From positions 1,647,001 through 1,711,000 of the forward strand of contig NZ_CP076457.1 of assembly GCF_018866325.1 (NCBI RefSeq): a stretch of DNA of 64,000 nt, read 5' to 3'. Position numbers and translations under genes: made by a program. This document shows positions 1 through 9,174 of the stretch, one piece after another. Source of the stretch: Streptomyces sp. YPW6. Its GTDB lineage: Bacteria; Actinomycetota; Actinomycetes; Streptomycetales; Streptomycetaceae. The notes beneath the pieces were generated by a model. The model did not search any database, was not told where the DNA came from, and worked only from the letters and a program-made list of their open reading frames with translations. The stretch's first letter is position 1, and each line of letters begins with the position of its first letter.

Positions 1-657
1 TCGATCAGTCGGGCGGCCATGCGCGGTGCTTTCGGGCGGATCAGTTCGACGAGTCTGCGGCGTCCGGCCTTGCGCAGGGCGGCCGGGGAGCCGTATCGCT
101 CCAGCAGCCAGGTCACCGCCTGGTGGTCCAGGCGCGGGCCCAGGACACGCTCCAGCGAGGGATGGAACTGGGTGAGCAGGCCGCGTATCCGGTTGGAGGT
201 GCGGGTGGCCTCGGCGGCCAGGTCCTGGTCGAAGCCGACGAGGACGGTCAGCTCGGCGGTGATCTCGTCGGTGAGTTCCAGCGAGCGCAGGGTGTGCGGC
301 ATCGTCCGGGCGGCGTCCACGATGACGGCGGCGTCCTTGGCGTCGGTCTTGGCATCGCCCGGGTAGAGGTCGGCGATCCGGCGCATGGCCGGTCCGGGCA
401 GGTAGGCGACCTGGCAGCCCGCGTCCCGGGCGACGGTCAGCGGCAGGGCGCCGATCGAGGCAGGCTGGTCCACGATCACCAGCACGGTGCCGAACTTCGC
501 GGTCAGCTTGTCGAACACGGCCCGCAGCTTCGGCTCGCTGTTGGGCAGCGGCTTGTCGAAGACCTTCTTCCCGCCCGGGGTGAGCCCATGACCGTGATGG
601 CTGCTCCTGCCGACATCCAGGCCGAGGAACACGCCCACGTCTTCGATCTCGAACATC
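1..657 (-). pseudogene. IS110-family transposase, N-terminal part, frameshifted and cut by the window edge
   Basis: The start (ATG at 657) has a good AGGAAGGG ribosome site and begins MFEIEDVGVFLGLDVG, which holds the first Asp of the DEDD transposase domain. At about 599-601 a GGG run contains one base too many. The rest (HHGHGLTPGGKKVFDK, then the family motif KTDAKDA) reads in another frame and stays open to base 1. IS110 enzymes are DEDD-type recombinases guided by a bridge RNA. The shift makes this copy probably inactive unless it is a sequencing error. The C-terminal serine domain lies outside the window. Family assignment is secure; function of this copy is doubtful. Confidence 0.8.
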
Positions 658-911
658 GTGACCCTTCCTGGGTGTTGACGGTGCTGGCCTCGGCCTGGGG
701 TGTCGTACTCGCGCATCCACGTTATGCAGACCTGCCGCCCGGGAGCCGTCCGGCATTGCGCCGGACCGGACGGTGGCCGGACCTCGGATCAGCGTCTCCG
801 ACGAACACCCCCGGGCCCGGAGACCAGCAGCCCCATTGCGGAGCCGCGAAAAACACAACGGGGGTCGCAGCGCGTACCGTGCGTCTCCACACACGCCCGG
901 GAGGCCTGCGC
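658..911. other. Non-coding flank upstream of the IS110 transposase
   Basis: About 250 bases without a convincing gene, between the transposase start and the next gene. In IS110-group elements the stretch upstream of the transposase encodes the bridge RNA and holds the element end. Short GC-rich inverted pieces are visible around 750-790, but I could not fix the element boundary or a bridge-RNA fold by eye. Whether it is part of the insertion sequence is an inference from position. Confidence 0.3.
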
Positions 912-1202
912 ATGTCCCTGATACCCCCGCTGCTGGGCGGCGGTCTGTTCCTGGCCGGCCTCGCTGTGGCGGCCGACCACCGCGGGGCGGCCCGGTGGGT
1001 CGTGGAGGTTCTGATGAACCCTGCCCACGCCGATCCGAGGGTTCTGCGGCGCTACGCCCGGTGGGGCGTCGGACATCCGCAGATGCGCTTCTACCGCTCT
1101 GCCCTCGGGCAGCGGCTGTTCGTCCGGATCTGGGGAGGGTTCGTGTCCGTCTTCGGCCTCCTTGTCCTGACGGTGAGCACCGTGTTCCCGGTGTTCGACT
1201 GA
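912..1202 (+). CDS. Small membrane protein of unknown function
   Basis: A 96-residue protein starting MSLIPPLLGGGLFLAGLAVA. It has one hydrophobic segment at the N-terminus and another near the C-terminus (GGFVSVFGLLVLTVSTVF), with a basic, arginine-rich middle. I do not recognise the family. It is followed by a strong hairpin terminator at 1309-1345, which supports it being a real transcription unit. The start is the ATG directly before the first membrane segment; the open frame extends much further upstream but lacks a better start. Confidence 0.5.
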   Translation: MSLIPPLLGGGLFLAGLAVAADHRGAARWVVEVLMNPAHADPRVLRRYARWGVGHPQMRFYRSALGQRLFVRIWGGFVSVFGLLVLTVSTVFPVFD

Positions 1203-1308
1203 CGGCCCGTTCTCCCCGGGCCGGGCCGGCAGGGCCACGGCGCCCGCGGCGAAGACGTCCGTGGGGAAGACGTCCGTGGGGAGTGCGGACTCCGACCGGA
1301 CGGACGCG

Positions 1309-1345
1309 AACGGCCTGAGCCCCCGCACAGTGGGCTCAGGCCGTT
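1309..1345. terminator. Hairpin terminator between convergent genes
   Basis: Perfect 14-bp inverted repeat (arms 1309-1322 and 1332-1345, 9-base loop) followed by TCTTCC. It lies between the small membrane gene on plus and the aldehyde dehydrogenase on minus and can serve both. Confidence 0.75.
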
Positions 1346-1411
1346 CTTCCTGCGCACCCCCGCTCGCGCTCGCTGTCCGGGCGGGGGCGCGGGCGGGGGT
1401 CGTCCGGGGTG

Positions 1412-2857
1412 TTACAGGGCGAGGCCGGTGAGGACCAGGACGCGCTCGTAGGTGTAGTCGTCCATGGCGTAGCGGACGCCCTCGCGGCCGACGCCGGACT
1501 GCTTGGCGCCGCCGTACGGCATCTGGTCGGCCCGGTACGAGGGGACGTCCCCGACGATCACGCCGCCGACCTCCAGGGCGCGGTGGGCGCGGAAGGCGGT
1601 CTGGATGTCGTGGGTGAAGACGCCCGCCTGGAGTCCGTACTTGGAGGAGTTGACGGCCGCGAACGCCTCGGCCTCGCCGTCGACCTTCTGGATCGACATG
1701 ACCGGGCCGAAGACCTCTTCGCAGGAGAGCGTGACGTCGTCGGGGAGGGCGGCGAGGACGGTCGGGGCGTAGGTGGCGCCGTCGCGCTTGCCGCCGGTGA
1801 GCAGCTCCGCGCCTGCCCGGACGGCCTCGTCGACCCAGGACTCGACGCGCTGGGCGGCGTCCTCGCTGACGAGGGGGCCGACGTCGGTGGCGGCGTCGGC
1901 CGGGTCACCGGTGACGAGGGCCTCGACGGCGGCGACGATCTTCGGGACGAGCCGGTCGTAGACCGAGGCGTCGGCGATCACGCGCTGCACGGAGATGCAG
2001 GACTGGCCGCCCTGGTAGTTGGAGAACGTGGCGATCCGGCCGGCCGCCCAGTCCAGGTCCTCGTCCGAGGCGTAGTCGCCGAGGACGACCGCCGCGCCGT
2101 TGCCGCCGAGCTCCAGGGTGCAGTGCTTGCGGGGCACCGACTCCATGATCGCGTAGCCGACCGGGCCCGAGCCGGTGAAGGAGATGACCGGCAGACGCTC
2201 GTCCTGGACCAGGGCGGGCATCTTGTCGTTCGGGACCGTCAGGACGGACCAGGAACCGGCCGGGAGGTCGGTCTCGGCCAGCAGCTCTCCCAGGACGAGC
2301 GAGGAGATCGGGGTCGCCGGGGCCGGCTTCAGGATGATCGGGGCGCCGACGGCGATGGCCGGGGCGACCTTGTGGGCGCTGAGGTTCAGCGGGAAGTTGA
2401 AGGGGGCGATACCGAGGACGGCCCCGCGCGGGAAGCGCCGGGTCAGCCCGAGGCGGCCCGTTCCGCCGAGGTCGGTGTCGAGCCGCTGGGCCTCTCCGCC
2501 GTTGAACCGGCGGGCCTCCTCGGCGGCGAACCGGAACACGGACACGGCCCGGCCGACCTCGCCGCGGGCCCACTTGATCGGCTTGCCGTTCTCCGCCGAG
2601 ATCAGCTGGGCGATCTCCTCGGTGCGCTCCGTCAGCCGCCGTACGACGTGGTCGAGGGCTGCGGCCCGGACGTGCGCCGGGGTGGCGGCGAACTCGTCGC
2701 GTACGGCGTGGGCGGCGGCGACGGCCTCCTCGACCTGGGCATCGGTCGGCACGCTGACGGTGCCGACGAGGCGCCCGTCGTACGGGTTGGTGACGTCGAA
2801 GCTGTCGGCACCGGTGGCCCGGCGGCCGGCCACCCAGAAGGCGTGGGGCGAAGTCAT
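1412..2857 (-). CDS. NAD(P)-dependent aldehyde dehydrogenase
   Basis: A 481-residue aldehyde dehydrogenase of normal length. Visible landmarks are the cofactor-binding region (APFNFPLNL, then ILKPAPATP), the general base Glu249 in LELGG, and the catalytic Cys287 in GGQSCIS. It oxidises an aldehyde to the acid in the cytosol. Being near gabT and a PucR-type regulator it may act on succinate semialdehyde, but substrate cannot be read from the sequence. The start ATG at 2857 is the only good one, with GGAACC/TCCGAAGG-like purines upstream. It is transcribed alone and ends at a strong terminator. Confidence 0.85.
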   Translation of the reverse strand: MTSPHAFWVAGRRATGADSFDVTNPYDGRLVGTVSVPTDAQVEEAVAAAHAVRDEFAATPAHVRAAALDHVVRRLTERTEEIAQLISAENGKPIKWARGEVGRAVSVFRFAAEEARRFNGGEAQRLDTDLGGTGRLGLTRRFPRGAVLGIAPFNFPLNLSAHKVAPAIAVGAPIILKPAPATPISSLVLGELLAETDLPAGSWSVLTVPNDKMPALVQDERLPVISFTGSGPVGYAIMESVPRKHCTLELGGNGAAVVLGDYASDEDLDWAAGRIATFSNYQGGQSCISVQRVIADASVYDRLVPKIVAAVEALVTGDPADAATDVGPLVSEDAAQRVESWVDEAVRAGAELLTGGKRDGATYAPTVLAALPDDVTLSCEEVFGPVMSIQKVDGEAEAFAAVNSSKYGLQAGVFTHDIQTAFRAHRALEVGGVIVGDVPSYRADQMPYGGAKQSGVGREGVRYAMDDYTYERVLVLTGLAL

Positions 2858-3277
2858 GGAGGTTCCGGCCCTTCGGAGGTCGTGAGTTCGGTGGTCGTTG
2901 CGGGGAGGTGGTGACGTACGTCGTGGGTGCCCGGAAGGCTCCCCTTCGGTGGTCCCACGGTAGGGCGGAGAGGCGCTCAGGGCGTTTGTCCGGCGTGGAG
3001 CGGAGCGGGGGCCGGGTGCGCCGAATTGGCGGAAGCGGTGGGCGTGGAGCGCCGGCCGTCCGGTCGGCGGGTCAATACATCTAGGCGTTCGGCGGGCGGG
3101 GCCGGCACTCGACGGGCGGCCCCCAGCCCTCCCGGGTCCTCGGCGGGCCGCGTTGCGCCCTCGACTGGCGACCCCAGGTCCTCCGGAGCCTCACCGGGCC
3201 ACGTCCAGCCCGCGGCGGGCGCGGTTCGGCGCTCCACGGGCTCCACCAAGTCCTCCGGAGCCGTCGGTGGGCCGCGT
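2858..3277. other. Intergenic region with degenerate GC-rich repeats
   Basis: About 420 bases with no convincing gene. From about 3090 to 3280 imperfect copies of a roughly 45-base phrase recur (variants of GGGCCGCGTT followed by a cctcgac..gacccc..gtcctccgga pattern), suggesting decayed tandem repeats behind the PucR-type gene. No terminator with clean arms was seen. Confidence 0.4.
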
Positions 3278-4852
3278 TCAGTCCTCGGCGGGTGTGGTGG
3301 CCGCCGTCGCCTTGAGGGCGAGCCACAGCTCCATGCGGACGTCCGGGTCGTCCAGGGAGCGGCCCAGGATCTCCTCCACCCGGCGCATGCGGTAGCGCAG
3401 GGTGTGCCGGTGCACGCCCAGGTCGGCGGCGGCGGCGTCCCACTGGCCGTGGCGGGAGAGCCAGGCGCGCAGAGAGGCCACGAGGTCGCCGCGGCCCTTG
3501 GCGTCGTGTTCGCGCAGGGCGCGGAGCATGCCGTCGGCGAAGGCCCGTACCGCGTCGTCGGCGAGCAGGGGAAGCACCGAACCGGCGGCCAGCTCCTCGT
3601 GCTCGACGAGGGCCCTGCCCCGGCGGCGGGCGACGGAGAGGGCCTGTTCGGCCTGCTTGTAGGCGGCGGAGACGGCGACCGGGCCGGCGGGGGCGGAGAG
3701 CCCCACCACGACATCGCTGTCCTCGGCGCCGCCTTCGCGCGGGGCGCGGTCCTCCTGGGCCTCGGCGTAGGCCGCGCAGGCGGCCATGGCGGCTCCGCCG
3801 TCGGCGGCGAGCACGACGACGCGTCCGCCCTCGGGGACCAGGAGCAGCGCCTCGCCGCTGCGCGCGGCGGCGGCTTCCATCGTCTCGGTGAGCAGCTCGG
3901 GTCCGGCGGGCGCGGCGGCCTCGGCGATGAGCAGCCGGAACGGGGCGTCGAGCAGGTCGCCGTAGAGGTCTCCGGCGACCGCCCGGGCGTGGTCGGGCTG
4001 TCCGGCGAGCAGCATCCGCAGGACGGCGGCGCCCAGGCGTTGCTCGGCGCCCTGGAGGGAGCGGGAGCGGGCGGTGGTCAGCGTGAGCAGGGCGACGGCG
4101 GAGTGCACGGCGTACCGCTCGGCGGTCCCGAGCGCCGCTCCCGTACCGACGGCCAGCGCGCCGCGCGCCCGGCGGCCGGTGCCCAGCGACTGGAGCTCCA
4201 CGCGGTCCTCGCTGTCGGCGACGACGATGCTGGCGGGGGCGGGTCGGTCCCGGAGACGCTGGACGTCGGGGGTGAGGCGGGCGGCGCGGCGGGCGGCCCA
4301 GTCGGGGGCGGCGGCGAGGACCGCGCCGGAGGTGTCGTAGAGGGCGGCCCAGCCGTCGATGTGGGCGGCGAGCCGGGCGAGCAGGCCGGCGGCCCCGTCC
4401 CCGGCGAGTGCGGCCTTCGTCAGCTCGCGCTGGGCCTCGAAGCCGGCGGTGACCGCGCGGTACTGGTCGGCGGCGATGGCGGCGGAGACGGCCTTGCTGA
4501 TGGCCAGGAACGGGGTGCGGCGGGGCACTTCGAGCAGCGGAAGGCCCGCTTCCTGTGCGGCGTCGACGAGCGCCTGCGGGATGTCGTCGTAGGTGACTCC
4601 GACGGCGAAGCCGACCCCGGCGACTCCGGCCCCGGCCAGCCGTCGCACGTAGCGCCGCATGGAGTCGGCGTTCTCGGCGTCGAGGTTGGTGGCGGTCACG
4701 AGGAGGAGTTCGCCGCCGTCCATGTACGGAACGGGGTCGGCGAGCTCGCTGGCGTGGGCCCAGCGCACAGGGGTGTCGAGCCGGTCCGCGCCCGCCCGCA
4801 CGGTGAGCTTGAGCGCCGAGTGGTGGACGAGCGAGGCGAGCGTGAGGGGCAT
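3278..4852 (-). CDS. PucR-family transcriptional regulator
   Basis: A 524-residue protein starting MPLTLASLVHHSALKLTV. Residues about 5-125 match the PucR N-terminal ligand domain, the middle resembles the degenerate GGDEF-like part of this family, and the C-terminus (about 455-515: WDAAAADLGVHRHTLRYRMRRVEEILGR) is the PucR helix-turn-helix. Such proteins act as nitrogen-source sensors. It lies close to gabT and an aldehyde dehydrogenase, so control of GABA use is a reasonable guess. The start at 4852 was chosen because homology begins there; the frame is open 49 codons further upstream. Confidence 0.8.
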   Translation of the reverse strand: MPLTLASLVHHSALKLTVRAGADRLDTPVRWAHASELADPVPYMDGGELLLVTATNLDAENADSMRRYVRRLAGAGVAGVGFAVGVTYDDIPQALVDAAQEAGLPLLEVPRRTPFLAISKAVSAAIAADQYRAVTAGFEAQRELTKAALAGDGAAGLLARLAAHIDGWAALYDTSGAVLAAAPDWAARRAARLTPDVQRLRDRPAPASIVVADSEDRVELQSLGTGRRARGALAVGTGAALGTAERYAVHSAVALLTLTTARSRSLQGAEQRLGAAVLRMLLAGQPDHARAVAGDLYGDLLDAPFRLLIAEAAAPAGPELLTETMEAAAARSGEALLLVPEGGRVVVLAADGGAAMAACAAYAEAQEDRAPREGGAEDSDVVVGLSAPAGPVAVSAAYKQAEQALSVARRRGRALVEHEELAAGSVLPLLADDAVRAFADGMLRALREHDAKGRGDLVASLRAWLSRHGQWDAAAADLGVHRHTLRYRMRRVEEILGRSLDDPDVRMELWLALKATAATTPAED

Positions 4853-5048
4853 GGGCCGGGAACCCTCGGGGTCGGGGATGAGGACGCGGGCGCCGACGCA
4901 CGGACGACCGGATCCCCGGCCGCGACGGTGGCCCCGCATTTCGCCGTCCCGTATGAACGGCTCACTCCGATTCTGCCAGGCTGGCAGGGTGCCGGGCACC
5001 GCTCTCCGTCGAGCTCCGCGTTACCTCCGGGTAGCCGCTTGGGTCGTC

Positions 5049-7457
5049 TCAGCCGTCGAGGTGGACGAGGAGAGGAGGCGCGTGCTCTCCCTGGACGGTG
5101 GTGAGGGACAGCACGGCGTGCCCGGCCGGAACCGCGTACGCCAGCTCCGAGGCCGACCAGCGCTCCCGCTCGACCTGCCGTACGGTCACCGCGTCCGTGG
5201 TCACGGCCTTGCCGGTGACGAGCTTGCGCACGGCGTGCAGGGCCCGGGTGAAGGGCTGGTCGGCGAAGACGGTGTGCTGGGCGACCTCGCGGGTCTCCAC
5301 CCACTCCTTGCCCCAGGCTTCGGCGAACCGTTTGCCTTCCCAGGTGGTGATGCCGGGGAACGTCATCAGGCAGCCGACCGCACCGAGCAGCGCGGCGTGG
5401 AGATGCGGCCCCACGTCGTCAAGGGACCGCACGGCCAGGACCGCTCCGGCGTTCAGCTGACGCAGCCGCTGCACCGCCCGGACGGAGTCGGTGGTCATGG
5501 CACTCGCGGCGTCGTCGAGGACGAGCGCCGCGAAGAGCGAGGTGTCGCGGCGCGCCCCGACGCTGGAGACGAACTGCGCGAAGACCAGCCGGGTGAGAAT
5601 GCGCGAGGCTTCCGGGTGGCTCCGCTCGGGCAGCACGATCCGGACGCGTACCGGATGCTCCAGGGCGCGCAGGGAGAAGGGCCTCGACCGTCCCCGGGTG
5701 TCGAAGAACGCGCTGAAGGCGGGCCTGTCGAGAAAGGCGATCCTGTCCGCGAGCACCCCGCTGAGATCCGCGGAGGTGCCGAGCTGACGCTCGCGTGCGT
5801 CCACTTCCCGCAGATAGGACCGGTGTTCCTCCGGGTCGAGGTCCTCGCGGAGCCGGTCCAGCGTCCCGCGACCGCCGTCGAGGAGTTCCCGCAGTTCCGG
5901 CAGGGACGGAAAGCGGCCGTGGACAGCGTTGAAGGGGCCGATCAGCTGGCCCAGGGTGACGGCGGCGCGGCGGCTGTCCACGTCCGGCAGGTCACCGGTG
6001 AAGGCCTCGGACAGGAGCATCGCGGCCTCGTCCGGATCGGTGACCCCGCCGTACAGATCGAGGTCGTACAGCGACCTGGAATCACCGATCCTCACCACCA
6101 CGTCGTAGGAGTCCTCGGGCCCGAGCTCGACGCCTTCGCCGGAGACGACGACCACGGCCGCCCGTCCGGCCAGAGCCTGGAGGGACAGCGACTCCACCAC
6201 CGGCCTCACCAGGCGGCGTGTCCGGTCGGGCCCGTGGGGGCCGACGGCGAGGAGCGAGGTGCCGAGAACGCCGGGGTCGAGGGCCGCTCCCGCTCCTCGC
6301 CGCGTGGCGGGATTGCGCGGATGCTCCGCGTAGGCGCCCATCCTCACCTGTGCGGTCAGCAGGTCGTGGGTGGCCGCACGGATCGGGAGATCGCGGTCGC
6401 CCGAAGGATGCAGGCAGGCCGCCGCTCCCTGCTTCATCACTCCGTCGACGAAGACACCGGCGGAAAGCGCCCCGGATTCCACGCGCGACCACGCATGGCC
6501 GATCCGGGCGCAGTCGACATCGTTCATGCGTCGGGCCGCGATCTCGGCGGCCAGCCTGTCCGCGGCCCCGGGCTGTCCCGCCGCCCGCAGGTGCGGCCAT
6601 CCGGCGGGATCCTCCGCCGTCCCGGTATCGGCCTCGGTCTCCGTCTCGGCGAGGGCTACGGGCGCGCCGGGCTTCCGGAAGAAGTCCGTCCATCCGCCCG
6701 TGCGGGCGAACGGCCACAGCAGCGCCGCCGCGATCAGGACGTAGATGGCCACCCCCACCACGGCGGCCACCTGCGGATCACCTCTCAGTACGGATACCGG
6801 CACCAGTGCGTGGAGGATCGCGTAGAAGAAGGGAAGCAGGCTCGTCCCGAGGACGATCCACACCACCAAGAGCCCTGTGAGCGCGGCGCCGAGCGCCCTG
6901 CCCGGCTGCGGGCGGTCGAGGACGACCCTCCGGTACAGCGCCGGCCAGTTGCCGAGCCGTCCGCAGAAGTAGATCAGGAGGACGGCGAAAAGACTGTTGT
7001 AGACGGCACTGGCCGTCCGCGCCGACTGTCCGGGCTCGCCGCGCCACCAGTCGGAGGGCGTGAACAGTTTCAGGGGAAGCCGCTGGACCGCGATGTAGTC
7101 GGTGCGCCAGACCGCCCAGGCGAAGACCCCGCAAGCGATCGAGATGAGCGCGCCCACGACCAGCGCGCGGGTGGGCACCTCGTCGGCTGCGTCGGCCGCC
7201 TTCGGCCGGTGCCCGTACCGCCAGAGGCCCGGCTCGGCGTCCGCGCGATGTGCCCGGAGCCAGGTTCGCGCGTCGAAGACGGCGGCGGGGGGCCGGGGCG
7301 GCAACGGGGGCATGGCGGGTGGGGCCGAGGCCGGTCCGGGAACTCGGGCGATTGCGGCATCACCCCCGAAGGGGTGGTCGCGCCGCCGCGCGCCGGCATC
7401 GTCCGCGCCCTGCCCGCCCTGCTCGCGCTGCGCGTCGTACGTGCCCTCCGTGCCCAT
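5049..7457 (-). CDS. Large membrane protein with a degenerate P-loop NTPase-like domain
   Basis: An 802-residue protein. A proline-rich N-terminus is followed by four membrane segments at about 98-117, 152-168, 190-220 and 230-250. A long cytosolic part follows, containing LLAVGPHGPDRTRRLVRPVV, which looks like a Walker A region that has lost its Lys (expected GPxGxGKT). Acidic strand-like pieces follow (AAVVVVSGEGVELG, DSYDVVVRIGD). I recall similar Streptomyces proteins annotated as ATP/GTP-binding membrane proteins; function is unknown. It diverges from gabT with 228 bases between. The start is the ATG at 7457; the open frame runs far upstream through the gabT complement and is not real there. 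Confidence 0.7.
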   Translation of the reverse strand: MGTEGTYDAQREQGGQGADDAGARRRDHPFGGDAAIARVPGPASAPPAMPPLPPRPPAAVFDARTWLRAHRADAEPGLWRYGHRPKAADAADEVPTRALVVGALISIACGVFAWAVWRTDYIAVQRLPLKLFTPSDWWRGEPGQSARTASAVYNSLFAVLLIYFCGRLGNWPALYRRVVLDRPQPGRALGAALTGLLVVWIVLGTSLLPFFYAILHALVPVSVLRGDPQVAAVVGVAIYVLIAAALLWPFARTGGWTDFFRKPGAPVALAETETEADTGTAEDPAGWPHLRAAGQPGAADRLAAEIAARRMNDVDCARIGHAWSRVESGALSAGVFVDGVMKQGAAACLHPSGDRDLPIRAATHDLLTAQVRMGAYAEHPRNPATRRGAGAALDPGVLGTSLLAVGPHGPDRTRRLVRPVVESLSLQALAGRAAVVVVSGEGVELGPEDSYDVVVRIGDSRSLYDLDLYGGVTDPDEAAMLLSEAFTGDLPDVDSRRAAVTLGQLIGPFNAVHGRFPSLPELRELLDGGRGTLDRLREDLDPEEHRSYLREVDARERQLGTSADLSGVLADRIAFLDRPAFSAFFDTRGRSRPFSLRALEHPVRVRIVLPERSHPEASRILTRLVFAQFVSSVGARRDTSLFAALVLDDAASAMTTDSVRAVQRLRQLNAGAVLAVRSLDDVGPHLHAALLGAVGCLMTFPGITTWEGKRFAEAWGKEWVETREVAQHTVFADQPFTRALHAVRKLVTGKAVTTDAVTVRQVERERWSASELAYAVPAGHAVLSLTTVQGEHAPPLLVHLDG

Positions 7458-7685
7458 TGCCACTGCTCCCCTGACGTGCCAAGGCGTTCTCCCGGTGCAG
7501 TCGTTCAATCTAGTACCCGGATTCAGCGCCACACGGGTCATTCCGGTTCGCGGACCGCCTCGTCCCACCTGTCCGCCAAGGACAAGGACACACCCCCACC
7601 ACTCCCGATCGGAGCATGCCCGCACCCCTCCCCCACCCCTAGCCTGCAAAAAGAAGAGCGTCCGAAACACCCCCAGGAGCCCCGC

Positions 7686-9026
7686 ATGACCGCAATCCCG
7701 CAGGAGCGCCGCGTCGTCACTGCCATCCCCGGCCCGAAGTCCGTCGAGCTGCAGGCTCGTCGTACCGCGGCCGTCGCCGCAGGTGTGGGCTCCACCCTGC
7801 CGGTGTTCACCGCCCGGGCGGGCGGCGGGATCATCGAGGACGTGGACGGCAACCGGCTGATCGACTTCGGGTCCGGGATCGCCGTCACGTCCGTGGGCGC
7901 GTCCGCCGAGGCCGTCGTGCGGCGGGCCTCCGCGCAGCTGGCGGACTTCACCCACACATGTTTCATGGTCACGCCCTACGAGGGGTACGTCGAGGTCTGC
8001 GAGCAGCTCGCCGAGCTGACGCCCGGCGACCACGCGAAGAAGTCCGCGCTGTTCAACTCGGGCGCCGAGGCCGTCGAGAACGCGGTGAAGATCGCCCGCG
8101 CGTACACCAAGCGCACCGCCGTCGTCGTCTTCGACCACGGCTACCACGGCCGCACGAACCTCACCATGGGCATGACGGCGAAGAACATGCCGTACAAGCA
8201 GGGCTTCGGTCCGTTCGCCCCCGAGGTCTACCGCGTCCCGGTCGCCTACGGCTACCGCTGGCCGACCGGTGCCGAGAACGCCGGGGCCGAGGCGTCCGCG
8301 CAGGCCATCGACGCGATCACGAAGCAGATCGGCGCCGACAACGTCGCCGCGATCATCATCGAGCCGGTCCTCGGCGAGGGCGGCTTCATCGAGCCGGCCA
8401 AGGGCTTCCTCCCGGCGATCGCGCAGTTCGCCAAGGACAACGGCATCGTCTTCGTCGCGGACGAGATCCAGTCCGGCTTCTGCCGCACCGGCCAGTGGTT
8501 CGCGTGCGAGGACGAGGGTGTCGTCCCGGACCTGATCACCACCGCCAAGGGCATCGCGGGCGGCCTGCCGCTCTCCGCCGTCACCGGCCGCGCCGAGATC
8601 ATGGACGCCGCGCACGCGGGCGGCCTCGGCGGTACGTACGGCGGCAACCCGGTCGCCTGCGCCGGTGCGCTGGGCGCGATCGAGACGATGCGCGAGCTGG
8701 ACCTGAACGGCAGGGCCAAGCGGATCGAGGAGGTCATGAAGGGCCGCCTCGCCGAGATGCAGGCGAAGCTCCCGAACGGCGACATCATCGGTGACATCCG
8801 CGGCCGTGGCGCGATGATCGCGATCGAGCTGGTGAAGTCCGGCACGAAGGACCCGAACCCGGAGGTGGCCGGCGCGCTCGCGAAGGCCTGCCACGCCGAG
8901 GGGCTGCTCGTCCTCACCTGCGGCACGTACGGCAACGTCCTGCGCTTCCTGCCGCCGCTGGTGATCGGCGAGGACCTGCTGAACGAGGGCCTCGACATCA
9001 TCGAGCGGGCGTTCGGCACGCTCTGA
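7686..9026 (+). CDS. gabT: 4-aminobutyrate aminotransferase
   Basis: A 446-residue class III PLP-dependent aminotransferase. It moves the amino group of GABA to 2-oxoglutarate, giving succinate semialdehyde and glutamate. Visible motifs are the cofactor region FNSGAEAVENAVK, the pyridoxal-binding stretch FVADEIQSGFCRTG, and the Schiff-base Lys in ITTAKGIAGGLPLS. Length is normal for GabT. Start ATG at 7686 follows CAGGAG. It stands alone on the plus strand, flanked by a PucR-type regulator on minus. The polyamine genes downstream would produce its substrate. Confidence 0.9.
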   Translation: MTAIPQERRVVTAIPGPKSVELQARRTAAVAAGVGSTLPVFTARAGGGIIEDVDGNRLIDFGSGIAVTSVGASAEAVVRRASAQLADFTHTCFMVTPYEGYVEVCEQLAELTPGDHAKKSALFNSGAEAVENAVKIARAYTKRTAVVVFDHGYHGRTNLTMGMTAKNMPYKQGFGPFAPEVYRVPVAYGYRWPTGAENAGAEASAQAIDAITKQIGADNVAAIIIEPVLGEGGFIEPAKGFLPAIAQFAKDNGIVFVADEIQSGFCRTGQWFACEDEGVVPDLITTAKGIAGGLPLSAVTGRAEIMDAAHAGGLGGTYGGNPVACAGALGAIETMRELDLNGRAKRIEEVMKGRLAEMQAKLPNGDIIGDIRGRGAMIAIELVKSGTKDPNPEVAGALAKACHAEGLLVLTCGTYGNVLRFLPPLVIGEDLLNEGLDIIERAFGTL

Positions 9027-9174
9027 CGCCTCGAACCCGGGAACGGGCGGCGGCGGGCGTCGGCCGCCTCCGTCCGGCATCCGGGTGAGAGCCTGTGAAG
9101 AACGTGTGCGGGGGCGATGGCGGGAGGCGGTGGCGACTGTCGGCCGCTCCTTTGCTGCCGTACGGTCTCTGCGG

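Noticed and set aside
1409..2914. Long plus-strand open frame opposite the aldehyde dehydrogenase
   Set aside because: Its protein is a Gly/Val/Arg/Asp-rich shadow with no domain; the minus strand has clear catalytic motifs. The same reasoning removes the many long antisense frames over 2.9-6.7 kb, 15.7-19.8 kb and elsewhere.
7458..9080. Extension of the 5049-7457 gene upstream across gabT
   Set aside because: The frame is open only because it is the complement of gabT; the membrane-protein homology starts near 7457.
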